A stretch of DNA of 64,000 bases. It comes from CAZGKW01 sp964526295. Its GTDB lineage: Bacteria > Planctomycetota > Phycisphaerae > FEN-1346. Shown here piece after piece: positions 47,948 through 55,365 of the stretch. Position 1 is the first letter of the stretch; each line of letters opens with the position of its first letter. Below the pieces are notes generated by a model. The model was not told where the DNA came from, made no database searches, and worked only from the letters and a program-made list of their open reading frames with translations. The position numbers and the translations under genes were made by a program. The DNA lies in assembly GCA_964526295.1 (NCBI GenBank), contig CAZGKW010000017.1, positions 1-64,000 of the forward strand, written 5' to 3'.

Positions 47948-48663
47948 TCGTCGGCCTCCTCGTGGCGGCACGGGTCGGCGTAGTGCACCTCGGCCGCCGG
48001 GCCGGCCCCCTTCACCACGAGCACGTCCGGCGCCAGGTCCTCGACCAGGTCGTCGTGGGCGGTGGCGGCCAGGACCGTCAGGGCCGACCCGTCGGCCAGC
48101 CGCCGGAGGCGGTAGGCGACGGCCCGGGCGCAGCACCGGTCGAGGGTGGAGGCCAGCTCGTCGGCGACGAGGACGCCCCGCGGGCGGCCCGGCCCTGTGC
48201 TTCCCAGCCGGGCCAGGGCGTGGGCCAGGCGGAGCCGCCACCGCTGGCCGTCGCTCAGCTCCTCGGGCCGGCGAAGCATCACGAACGCGTCGGCCAGGCC
48301 GGCGGTGCTGACGAGCCGCAACGCCGCGTCGAGGTCCAGGCCCAGGCCGTCGATGACGCAATCCCCGGCCGGCGGACGGACCCGCTCCAGGTCGACGATC
48401 CGGGCCGCCGGGTCGGCCGCCCGCATCTCGGCCACGAGCGAGCGGAGCACGACGCTCTTGCCGCTGCCGGACGGGCCGGTGATCAGCACGACGTCGCCGG
48501 GCCGGACGTCGAGGCGGAGGTCCTCGCAGACGGCGACCTCGTGCGACTCGTCCAGGCCGATGCCGAACATGCCGGCCACGGCCAGCCGCAGCGGCGTGGG
48601 GCGATCGGCCCGGTCGGCGGGGCGAACGGCCCGGAACTTCCGGTTGATCGTGAACACGCTCAT
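47944..48663 (-). CDS. ABC-type ATPase, split COG2401 partner
   Basis: The 239-residue protein has Walker A GPSGSGKS (63-70), an LSDGQRWRLRLA signature and Walker B GVLVADELAS. It has no membrane segment and no transporter gene nearby. The layout ATPase plus acetyltransferase matches COG2401, where both are one protein; here they are two genes joined by ATGA. Phage and element-borne COG2401 proteins are thought to act on nucleic acids, without proof. AGGAGCG precedes the ATG at 48663. It is divergent from the ASCH gene, with only 15 bases between start codons. Confidence 0.8.
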   Translation of the reverse strand: MSVFTINRKFRAVRPADRADRPTPLRLAVAGMFGIGLDESHEVAVCEDLRLDVRPGDVVLITGPSGSGKSVVLRSLVAEMRAADPAARIVDLERVRPPAGDCVIDGLGLDLDAALRLVSTAGLADAFVMLRRPEELSDGQRWRLRLAHALARLGSTGPGRPRGVLVADELASTLDRCCARAVAYRLRRLADGSALTVLAATAHDDLVEDLAPDVLVVKGAGPAAEVHYADPCRHEEADE

Positions 48664-48678
48664 CGGTACGCTCCTGCC

Positions 48679-49005
48679 ATGATCTTGATGAAACGGAAGT
48701 TCCTGCCGCTGGTCCGGTCGGGGGCGAAACGGCAGACGATCCGCCTCTGGCCGAAGCGGCGGCTGCGGGACGGCCAGATCGAGTTCATCCCCGGCCTGGG
48801 GCGTGTCCGCATCACGGCGTTCGAGCCGGTCCGGCCCGAGGCGCTGACCGAGGAGGACGCCCGGCTGGACGGGTTCGAGTCGCTCGAGGCGCTCCTGGCC
48901 GAGCTCCGCCGGATGTACGGCGAGGGGCTCGATTCGGTGCCGTGCTTTCGCATTCGTTTCACCTGGCCGATCGAGGAGGAGGCGGAGGAGGAGGAGGCGG
49001 GGTGA
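48679..49005 (+). CDS. ASCH-domain protein
   Basis: The 108-residue protein is a single ASCH domain: KRKFLPLVRSGAKRQTIRLWPKRRLRDGQIEFIPGLGRVRITAFEPVRPEALTEEDARLDGFESLEALLAELRRMYG. ASCH domains are beta-barrel RNA-binding domains related to PUA, often encoded near other phage genes. The start at 48679 has no ribosome site (an ATG three codons later is also possible), so translation may be leaderless or weak. The C-terminal Glu-rich tail is encoded by repeated GAGG triplets. It is the only plus-strand gene among the minus-strand module. Confidence 0.8.
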   Translation: MILMKRKFLPLVRSGAKRQTIRLWPKRRLRDGQIEFIPGLGRVRITAFEPVRPEALTEEDARLDGFESLEALLAELRRMYGEGLDSVPCFRIRFTWPIEEEAEEEEAG

Positions 49006-49089
49006 CGGCGGGAGCGTGCGAGGGGGGCCCCGGCCCGGCCGGACGCCTCCGCCGGCTCCCGCCGGCGGCTCGATGCGGCGGCCTGTCGA

Positions 49090-49569
49090 TCATTTCGCAT
49101 CGGTCGCCCCGCGTCTGGCCCGGGTTCGCGATTCGGCCCGTTCGAGCTTCCGTCGGATGCGCCGCATGCGGCGGCTGAGGCTGGCGGGGCTGGCGCCGCG
49201 GGCGTGGGCGCCGGGCTCGCCCACGAGGCCCTGGCGGGCGATCCGCCTGAGCGACATTCCCCGGACGAGGTGGTAGAAGGCGAGCCGCAGCTCGTGGTCC
49301 GAGAGGGTTCGCCAGTGGCGGACGAAGGCGATGCGGGCCGGGTCGGCGGCCCGGTCGCGTGCCCGCCTGAGCCATCGGCGGAGCCGGCTGCGGTTGATGC
49401 CGAGGAGGGTGGCCAGCTCGCGTGTGCTGGCGGCCCGCTCGAACCGGAGCCTCAGGATGGCCCGGTCGCGCCGGGAAAGGCCGCGGAGCGACCGGCGGAG
49501 GACCTCGGTCTTGTCGGCGGCGGCGTTTTCACTGCCCATCAAACCCACAATTTCTGCTCCAGGCGCCAT
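49090..49569 (-). CDS. Sigma-70 region 4-like HTH protein
   Basis: The 159-residue protein contains LRRSLRGLSRRDRAILRLRFERAASTRELATLLGINRSRLRRWLRRARDRAA, a two-helix region like sigma-factor region 4, but no clear region 2. A second, basic helical part (LSDHELRLAFYHLVRGMSLRRIARQG ... SRRMRRIRRKLERAE) looks like another HTH. It is a short transcription regulator rather than a full sigma factor. The ATG at 49569 follows GAGGGCCGAAAT; an upstream ATG also exists. It is divergent from the repressor gene at 49915, and a good promoter with a palindrome overlaps its start region. Confidence 0.7.
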   Translation of the reverse strand: MAPGAEIVGLMGSENAAADKTEVLRRSLRGLSRRDRAILRLRFERAASTRELATLLGINRSRLRRWLRRARDRAADPARIAFVRHWRTLSDHELRLAFYHLVRGMSLRRIARQGLVGEPGAHARGASPASLSRRMRRIRRKLERAESRTRARRGATDAK

Positions 49570-49589
49570 ATTTCGGCCCTCAGCCGCCA

Positions 49590-49607
49590 GTTTGTTTCTC
49601 AACAAAC
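49590..49607. promoter_or_regulatory. Inverted-repeat operator candidate
   Basis: GTTTGTT and AACAAAC pair perfectly around TCTC. It lies just downstream of the predicted start of transcription of the sigma-like gene (about 49611, minus strand), where a repressor would block it. The repressor gene is the divergent neighbour. Confidence 0.55.
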
Positions 49608-49617
49608 CACCGAGGGC

Positions 49618-49645
49618 ATCTTACGCTATGTTTGCAAAAAGTCAA
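49618..49645 (-). promoter_or_regulatory. Promoter of the sigma-like gene
   Basis: On the minus strand TTGACT (49645-49640) and TAAGAT (49623-49618) are separated by 16 bases. This gives an mRNA start near 49611, about 40 bases before the ATG at 49569. Confidence 0.7.
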
Positions 49646-49665
49646 GGGGCAATCCGGGGCAATCC
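49646..49665. repeat. Tandem GGGGCAATCC beside the sigma-gene promoter
   Basis: GGGGCAATCC occurs twice in a row, exactly one helical turn apart, directly upstream of the -35 element of the minus-strand promoter. It may be a binding site for an activator. Confidence 0.45.
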
Positions 49666-49787
49666 GAAATTTTTTAAGCGACCGGCGAACCGTGCCGCTC
49701 GGGCGGAGTCGGCCCCTCCCCGATCCGGGCCGGGACGGGCGTGCCGAAAGGCCGCCCCCCGTATCGTTCAGAATCTGCGGAACTCAC

Positions 49788-49816
49788 TTGACGTATGATT
49801 TGACACCGACTAAACT
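49788..49816 (+). promoter_or_regulatory. Promoter of the CI/LexA-like repressor gene
   Basis: TTGACG (49788-49793) and TAAACT (49811-49816) are 17 bases apart. The mRNA would start near 49823, about 90 bases before the ATG. Confidence 0.65.
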
Positions 49817-49914
49817 TACAGTGGTGACGCCCGCTGTGCCGAGGTCGCCCCCCGGCGGGGGCCAAGGCGCACGCAGGGCCCCTGCCCGTCCTGCGGAAGG
49901 AGACCGATCGACCG

Positions 49915-50901
49915 ATGAGCCTCCAGGACAACCTGAAGGAGCTGGACACGCTCCGGCGGCTTCTTCTGGTCGGCGAACAGCAGGCCGCCTTCGGCCAGTT
50001 CATCCGCCACGCCCGCAAGAGCCGCGGCATGACCCAGGAGCACCTGGCCGACGCCACCGGCATCGCCAAGAGCTACCTGTCGCAGATCGAGACGGGCTAC
50101 GCCTCGCCGCCGCGCGACCCGAAGGTGCGGCAACTGGCCCGGGCCCTGGGCCTGGACGAGGAGGAGCTGCTGACGCGGGCCCACCTGGCCCAGCTCCCCG
50201 ACGACGTGCGGGACCGCATCCGGGCCCTGGTCGACGTCTTCGACTCGACCGAGGACCGCATCCGGGAGCTGCTGCGCGTCTGGCGGGAGGCGGGCGGCAC
50301 GACGGGCGGCGGGGCCGAGACCGACGGCGAGGCCCCCGCCGAGGACGCATCGATCGACCTCGATGCCCTGCACCGGAGCGGCCTGTTGCGGCACATGGCC
50401 GAGCGGGCCGCCTGGCGGCCTCCGTTGACGCCGACGAGGGTCCGGCCCATCCCGGTCATCAACAAGGTGGCCGCGGGGTATCCGCAGGAGTTCTCGGACC
50501 TCGGGTACCCGGTGGGGGTGGCGGACGAGTACATCGTGGTGCCGGCCGACCTGGAAGACCCGAACGCGTTCGGCGTGCGGGTGGTGGGCGACTCGATGGA
50601 GCCCCGGTACCACGAGGGGGACGTGGTGGTGTTCAGCCCGGCGAAGGAGGTGGCGAGCGGGGACGACTGTTTCGTGCGGTTCTCCCGGGGCTCGGCCCCG
50701 GGCGACGCCGAGTCGACGTTCAAGCGGGTCTTTTTCGATGCGCCGGAGCAGATGCGTCTTCAGCCGCTGAACGAGCGGTACGCCCCGGAGCTCGCGAAGC
50801 CGTCGGACATCGAGGGGATCTTCCGGGCGGTGGCCCGGTACGAGCGGCTCGCCCCGCCGGACGAGCCGCCGGGCCGCCCGGGCGCGCGACCGCGGGCCTG
50901 A
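49915..50901 (+). CDS. CI/LexA-like repressor with S24 self-cleavage domain
   Basis: The 328-residue protein has an N-terminal XRE helix-turn-helix (GQFIRHARKSRGMTQEHLADATGIAKSYLSQIETG, about 28-61), a linker, and a C-terminal S24 peptidase domain. It has the scissile Ala187-Gly188 in NKVAAGYPQEF, the Ser227 nucleophile in VGDSMEPRYHEGDVVVF and Lys270 in ESTFKRVFF, the set used for RecA-stimulated self-cleavage in LexA and lambda CI. It is probably the repressor of this module, released by DNA damage. It is divergent from the sigma-like gene across 345 bases. GGAAGGAG lies upstream of the start. Confidence 0.88.
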   Translation: MSLQDNLKELDTLRRLLLVGEQQAAFGQFIRHARKSRGMTQEHLADATGIAKSYLSQIETGYASPPRDPKVRQLARALGLDEEELLTRAHLAQLPDDVRDRIRALVDVFDSTEDRIRELLRVWREAGGTTGGGAETDGEAPAEDASIDLDALHRSGLLRHMAERAAWRPPLTPTRVRPIPVINKVAAGYPQEFSDLGYPVGVADEYIVVPADLEDPNAFGVRVVGDSMEPRYHEGDVVVFSPAKEVASGDDCFVRFSRGSAPGDAESTFKRVFFDAPEQMRLQPLNERYAPELAKPSDIEGIFRAVARYERLAPPDEPPGRPGARPRA

Positions 50902-51091
50902 GCGGAAGCTCGCACCGCGGCCGCGAGCGCGATTCTTGTGAAACGTCATCCTTAACGAACAAGCCGTCTGCGATGGGATGTGCCGAAGCAGCCGAGAGGG
51001 GACGACCGGACGAACGGAAGGGCGACGGGGGAAGTCAGCGGCGGCGGTGCCCGAAAGGGGTCGGGGCCGGCGGCGGAAGGCAGGGACGGTC

Positions 51092-52114
51092 ATGGGCGAG
51101 GGCGTGATTCTGCTCGCCGACGGCGGCGGGGGCGAGCGGATGCGGGACCTCATCCGCCGGCACATCGTCGAGCGGTTCGCACCGGACGGGACGGGGGAGC
51201 TGCCCCGGCTGGGCGATGCGGCCTGCCTCGGGCCCGCCGACGGCGAGCTGGCCTTCACGACGGATTCCTACGTGGTCCAGCCGGTGGAGTTCGCCGGCGG
51301 CGACATCGGGCGGCTGGCCGTCGCCGGGACGGTCAACGACCTGGCGTGCGTCGGGGCGAGGCCGGTGGCGATGAGCCTGGCCCTCATTCTGGAGGAAGGG
51401 CTGGAGCTGGCGGTGCTGGAGCGGGTGCTCGATTCGGCGGCCGCGGCCGCCCGGGAGGCGGGCGTGCCGGTCGTCTGCGGCGACACGAAGGTCGTCGAGC
51501 ACCGTCACGCGGACGAAATGTATATCAACACGTCTGGGGTCGGTCGGATCGGGGGCCGGCGCCTCCGGGCCGAGGCCATCCGGCCCGGCGACGCCGTCCT
51601 CGTCTCGGGCACGCTCGGGGACCACGGCATCGCGGTGATGAGCCGGCGGGAGGGGCTCCGGTTCGAGGCGGCCGTCGAAAGCGACGCCGCGCCCCTCTGG
51701 TCGCTGGCCGAAGCGCTGCTGGCGGCGTGCCCGGGCCTGCGGGCCCTGAAGGACCCGACGCGGGGGGGCCTGGCGGCGGCGGTGAACGAGCTGGCCGAGT
51801 CGGCGGACGTGGCGATGCGGATCGAGGAGGCGGCGGTGCCGGTGCGGCCGGCGGTGGCCGGGGCGTGCGAGACGCTGGGCCTGGACCCGATAAACGTGGC
51901 GAACGAGGGAAAGTTCGTCGTCGTCGTGCCGGACGCCGAGGCCGAGGCGGCCCTCGTGGCGATGCGGCGGCACCCGCTGGGCGGCGAGGCCGCCGCGATC
52001 GGGAAAGTGCGGGCTTACGACGGCGTCGGGCCGCGGGTGACGCTGCGGACGGTCATCGGCGGCGAGCGGGTCCTCGAGATGCCCTACGGCGAGGACCTGC
52101 CGCGGATCTGTTGA
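51092..52114 (+). CDS. hypE: [NiFe]-hydrogenase maturation protein HypE
   Basis: HypE takes a carbamoyl group onto its C-terminal Cys, dehydrates it to a thiocyanate and delivers cyanide for the Fe(CN)2CO centre. The 340-residue protein has the AIR-synthase-like fold (LGDAACLGPADGELAFTTDSYVV; DIGRLAVAGTVNDLACVGARP) and ends LPRIC, with the essential terminal Cys. The ATG at 51092 follows a GGAAGGCAGGG stretch. The hydrogenase operon starts 780 bases further on the same strand. No hypA, B, C, D or F and no maturation protease gene is in the window. Confidence 0.95.
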   Translation: MGEGVILLADGGGGERMRDLIRRHIVERFAPDGTGELPRLGDAACLGPADGELAFTTDSYVVQPVEFAGGDIGRLAVAGTVNDLACVGARPVAMSLALILEEGLELAVLERVLDSAAAAAREAGVPVVCGDTKVVEHRHADEMYINTSGVGRIGGRRLRAEAIRPGDAVLVSGTLGDHGIAVMSRREGLRFEAAVESDAAPLWSLAEALLAACPGLRALKDPTRGGLAAAVNELAESADVAMRIEEAAVPVRPAVAGACETLGLDPINVANEGKFVVVVPDAEAEAALVAMRRHPLGGEAAAIGKVRAYDGVGPRVTLRTVIGGERVLEMPYGEDLPRIC

Positions 52115-52457
52115 ACGCGGGATCAACGGCAACGGCCTTCCGCAGATGACGCAGATAACAGAAACCGGCAAGAGAAACGGGCGGAAACAACAGCTCGCCG
52201 AGCGGCGGGCGCGAACGCCGAACGGGAAACGGCGAACGGCAACAGACTTCCGCAGATGATTGAAACCGAGAGGAGACACAGGCGGAAACAACAGGTCCCC
52301 GAGCGGCGGCCGGGCTTGTCCTGCGAAGCCCGACCCCTCCGCCATAGCCCGCAGGGTGACGGCGGAAGGGCGAACGAGGGAGGTCGCCGGGGCGTGTGGA
52401 CGGACAAGACGCCGCGTCACGGCGTGGCGGGCTGCAACTGTCGCCACGCGGCAGGGC
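52115..52457. repeat. Gap with imperfect direct repeat of about 85 bases
   Basis: CTTCCGCAGATGA followed by AGGCGGAAACAACAG at the matching spacing occurs at about 52137-52193 and again at about 52245-52293, about 106 bases apart with small differences. No gene is seen. The unit resembles intergenic junk with fragments like those of the CTCTGCG type, and its origin is not clear. Confidence 0.4.
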
Positions 52458-52475
52458 TTGTGAAAAAGTTCACGA
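52458..52475. promoter_or_regulatory. CRP/FNR-family binding site, near-perfect
   Basis: TTGTGAA-AAAG-TTCACGA differs from the TTGTGA-N6-TCACAA palindrome by one base. It lies 420 bases before the response regulator gene of the hydrogenase operon. Confidence 0.5.
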
Positions 52476-52623
52476 GCACTGCCCTGAGGCGGCCAGTCCA
52501 GGGACGGCGGGGGGGCGCGAAGGGCGGGAGGCCGGCCGGAAGGGCGTGAACGGGTGCCGGAGGGCCATCGAGGCGGGTCCCGCGAGTAACGGCGGCTTTT
52601 TTGCGAATGGGCCCGGAAAAGGT

Positions 52624-52651
52624 TTGACAGGCGGGGGGGGATGCGTAGAAT
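52624..52651 (+). promoter_or_regulatory. Promoter of the hydrogenase operon
   Basis: TTGACA (52624-52629) and TAGAAT (52646-52651) are 16 bases apart. The transcript would start near 52658, giving a leader of about 240 bases before the response regulator. A perfect CRP-type palindrome lies about 33-50 bases into the leader. Confidence 0.75.
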
Positions 52652-52689
52652 TCCGTGGCCTTCGGGGGCCGAAAAAATTTTGGATGCTG

Positions 52690-52707
52690 TTGTGAAGCAT
52701 TTCACAA
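52690..52707. promoter_or_regulatory. CRP/FNR-family binding site, perfect palindrome
   Basis: TTGTGAA and TTCACAA pair exactly around GCAT, fitting TTGTGA-N6-TCACAA, the site recognised by CRP and by HcpR-type regulators. Its place just after the predicted mRNA start suggests repression by that factor. Confidence 0.65.
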
Positions 52708-52895
52708 AGACCGAGCGGCCGCGACCGGCCAAGGGCACCGCAACGGGTGCGGCGCAAGGCACCTGCCACCCACCGACCCCCGGCGGGCCGGGGACCGTCG
52801 CCCGAGGCCGACGCCTCGGCCGGTCCGCCGTCCGCCGCCCACCCCTGGGAACACCCAGACCGTAACCTCTACCTGCCGCAGACGAGGAGCCAGGC

Positions 52896-53288
52896 ATGCC
52901 CGAGAAGAAGACCGTCATCGTCATCGACGACGACCCCGACGTGCTGGAAGCGACCCGAGCGGTCCTCGAAGGCGGCGGCTATGCCGTCGAGACGGCCACG
53001 AGCGGGCCGGCGGGCCTGGAGCGGGTCCGCCGGGGCGGCATCGACGCCATCATCCTCGACGTCATGATGGCCCGCGACACCGAGGGGTTCCACATCGCCC
53101 AGGACCTGAAGGAGAACGAGGCCACGGCCGACGTGCCGGTGGTCATGATGACGGCGATCTCGCAGAAGACGGGCTTCGAGTTCTCGCCCCGGACGGACGG
53201 GGAATTCATGCCAGCCGATGCGTTCCTCGAGAAGCCGGTCGACCCGGAGGACCTGCTGGCGACGGTGGAGGAGGTCCTGAGCAAGTAG
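52896..53288 (+). CDS. Single-domain response regulator of the hydrogenase operon
   Basis: The 130-residue protein is one receiver domain: the acid pocket Asp11-Asp13 (VIVIDDDPD), the phosphoacceptor Asp55 in AIILDVMMAR, Thr86 in MMTAIS and Lys113 in FLEKPVDPE. It has no output domain, so it would pass a signal by binding or as part of a phosphorelay. It starts the hydrogenase operon, followed by the beta subunit gene after 94 bases. No histidine kinase is near. A segment of about 12 residues (TGFEFSPRTDGE) is longer than in typical receivers between beta4 and alpha4, which may mark a special subclass. Confidence 0.88.
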   Translation: MPEKKTVIVIDDDPDVLEATRAVLEGGGYAVETATSGPAGLERVRRGGIDAIILDVMMARDTEGFHIAQDLKENEATADVPVVMMTAISQKTGFEFSPRTDGEFMPADAFLEKPVDPEDLLATVEEVLSK

Positions 53289-53382
53289 GACCGGCGGTCG
53301 GCCCACGCCATCCACCGCGTAGGGGCGTGGGCGCCAGAAGCCGAAGGCAACCGACGCGGAGCGGAAGACGAGAGGATTCGGC

Positions 53383-54438
53383 ATGCTGCCACAAGTCTTG
53401 AAGAAAAGCGACCTGTCGGCCTGGGTCAAGGCCCTCATGGAGGAGCGGCGCGTCGCCGGGCCGGTCCGCAAGGAGATCTCCCCGGCCGACGGCAGCGAGA
53501 AGTTCTGGTGGGACGTCCTGGAGGACCCGGACGACCTGCGGCTCGATTACGACCTGACGGTCCTCGGGCCGAAGAAGTTCCTCTGGCCGTCGCGGCAGGA
53601 CCTGGTCCGCTACGACCTCGACCCGGCGGACCCGGACCCCGAGCCGGTCATCGAGCACGAGCCGACCGTCCTCGTGGGGGTCCACCCCTGCGACATCACG
53701 GCCATCGGGACGCTGGACGGGGCGTTCGGCCAGGACGTGCAGGACCCGCACTACCTGGCCCGCCGGGCCGACACAGGGATCGTGGGCCTCGACTGCCCGA
53801 AGCCGTGCCACGAGTCGAGCTTCTGCCTCGACATGGGGTCGCTCTACCCCGAGAAGGGGTACGACATCATGCTGACGGACATCGGCGACGCCTACTTCGT
53901 GGAGGTGGAGACGCCGACCGGCGAGGCGCTGGCCGAGGCGGCCCGTCTGCACCCGGCGTCGCCGGAGGACCTGAAGGCCCGCCGGGCGTTCGCCGAGGGC
54001 AAGCGGGCCGACTTCCACTACCGCCTGCCGTTCGAGGTGAAGTACCTGCCGGAGGTCCTGGAGGGGTCCTACGACAGCCTGGTGTGGGAGGCGATCGCGC
54101 GGCGGTGCTTCTCCTGCGGGAGCTGCAACACGGTCTGCCCGACGTGCTACTGCTTCGACGTCTACGACGATATCGCCGACGACCTGTCGGAGGGGAGGCG
54201 GACGCGGCGATACGATTCGTGCCAGCTCGATCCGTTCGCCGAGGTGGCCGGGGGCGAGAGCTTCCGGGAGGAGCGGTGGAGCCGCCTGCGGCACCGGATG
54301 TTCCGTAAGGGCAAATATATCCTGGAGCGTACCGGCCAGCCGGGCTGCGTGGGGTGCGGCCGGTGCGAGCGGGCGTGCATCTCGGACATCAGCATCCGCG
54401 ACACGTTCGTGCAGATCAGTGGGAGCCGCGTATCGTGA
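53383..54438 (+). CDS. hydB: Group 3b-type hydrogenase beta subunit (4Fe-4S)
   Basis: The beta subunit passes electrons between the gamma flavoprotein and the delta-alpha core. The 351-residue protein has two C-terminal iron-sulfur clusters: CFSCGSCNTVCPTCYC (about 240-256) and CVGCGRCERAC (about 321-331). VGVHPCDITAIGTLDGAF and GLDCPKPCHESSFC in the middle are family blocks of the sulfhydrogenase/HydB type. It overlaps the gamma gene by GTGA. The order beta-gamma-delta-alpha is that of Pyrococcus hydrogenase I, which fixes the group 3b assignment. Confidence 0.92.
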   Translation: MLPQVLKKSDLSAWVKALMEERRVAGPVRKEISPADGSEKFWWDVLEDPDDLRLDYDLTVLGPKKFLWPSRQDLVRYDLDPADPDPEPVIEHEPTVLVGVHPCDITAIGTLDGAFGQDVQDPHYLARRADTGIVGLDCPKPCHESSFCLDMGSLYPEKGYDIMLTDIGDAYFVEVETPTGEALAEAARLHPASPEDLKARRAFAEGKRADFHYRLPFEVKYLPEVLEGSYDSLVWEAIARRCFSCGSCNTVCPTCYCFDVYDDIADDLSEGRRTRRYDSCQLDPFAEVAGGESFREERWSRLRHRMFRKGKYILERTGQPGCVGCGRCERACISDISIRDTFVQISGSRVS

Positions 54439-55292
54439 GCATCGCCGACATCAACCTGGAAGCCGGGGCCCAGGCGAAGAGCCCCTACCTGCCGCGGATG
54501 GCCCGCGTCGTGGAGGCCCGCCAGATGACCGGGACGGAGCGGTTCTTCCGTCTCGAGATGGAGGACGGCGAGGGCCTGGACTACGAGCCGGGCCAGTTCG
54601 TCTCGGTGACGGTCTTCGGGGTGGGCGAAGCGCCGATCTCGATCTGCTCCAGCCCCACCCAGGGCGACGCGTTCGAGCTGACCGTGCGGAGCGTCGGCAG
54701 CGTCACGAACGCCCTGAAGACCTACGGCGAGGGCGACCGGCTGGGCATCCGGGGCCCGTTCGGCAACCATTTCCCCTACGAGCAGATGCGGGGCCAGGAC
54801 GTGCTGTTGGTCGCGGGGGGGCTGGGCCTGGCGCCGACGCGGAGCCTCATCCGCTACGTGCTGGATAAGCGCGACGACTACCGCGACGTCACGATCCTGG
54901 TGGGGGCGCGCGACCCGGGCCTGCTCCTGTTTCGCGACGAGCTCGAGGCCTGGGCAAAGCGCGACGACGTCGAGACGCTCGTCACGGTCGACCGGCCGGA
55001 CGACGCGTGGGAAGGCAACGTCGGCGTCATCACGCGTCTGTTCCGCAAGATCCAGGTCCAGCCGGCCGAGACGTGGGCCGTCATCGTCGGCCCGCCGGTC
55101 ATGTTCAAGTTCACCGTGCTCGAGGCCCTGGCCGAGGGCGTGCCGGAGAACCGGATCATCTGCTCGCTGGAGCGGCACATGAAGTGCGGGGTGGGCAAGT
55201 GCGGCCACTGCCAGATCCGCGGCATCTACGTCTGCCGGGAAGGGCCCGTGTTCACCTACGAGGACGTGAAGCATCTACGAGAAGGCATCTGA
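54435..55292 (+). CDS. hydG: Group 3b-type hydrogenase gamma subunit (FAD, NAD(P), 2Fe-2S)
   Basis: The 285-residue protein is a ferredoxin-NADP reductase-like flavoprotein that exchanges electrons with NAD(P)H. It has an FAD domain (GLDYEPGQFVSVTVFGVGEAPISICSS), an NAD(P) domain (DVLLVAGGLGLAPTRSLIRYVL) and a C-terminal 2Fe-2S motif, CSLERHMKCGVGKCGHCQI, near residues 240-260. The GTG at 54435 overlaps the beta stop. A 73-base gap with GATTGC-type repeats separates it from the delta gene. Confidence 0.93.
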   Translation: MSIADINLEAGAQAKSPYLPRMARVVEARQMTGTERFFRLEMEDGEGLDYEPGQFVSVTVFGVGEAPISICSSPTQGDAFELTVRSVGSVTNALKTYGEGDRLGIRGPFGNHFPYEQMRGQDVLLVAGGLGLAPTRSLIRYVLDKRDDYRDVTILVGARDPGLLLFRDELEAWAKRDDVETLVTVDRPDDAWEGNVGVITRLFRKIQVQPAETWAVIVGPPVMFKFTVLEALAEGVPENRIICSLERHMKCGVGKCGHCQIRGIYVCREGPVFTYEDVKHLREGI

Positions 55293-55365
55293 CGATTGCG
55301 GGTTGCCGATTGCCGATTTGGGGCGGCCGGTCTGAGATTTGGGAATTGCGATTGGGGTCAAGCCC

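Noticed and set aside
44017..50901. Complete prophage
   Set aside because: No portal, capsid, tail, lysis or integrase gene is seen, and no att-like direct repeats were found at the edges.
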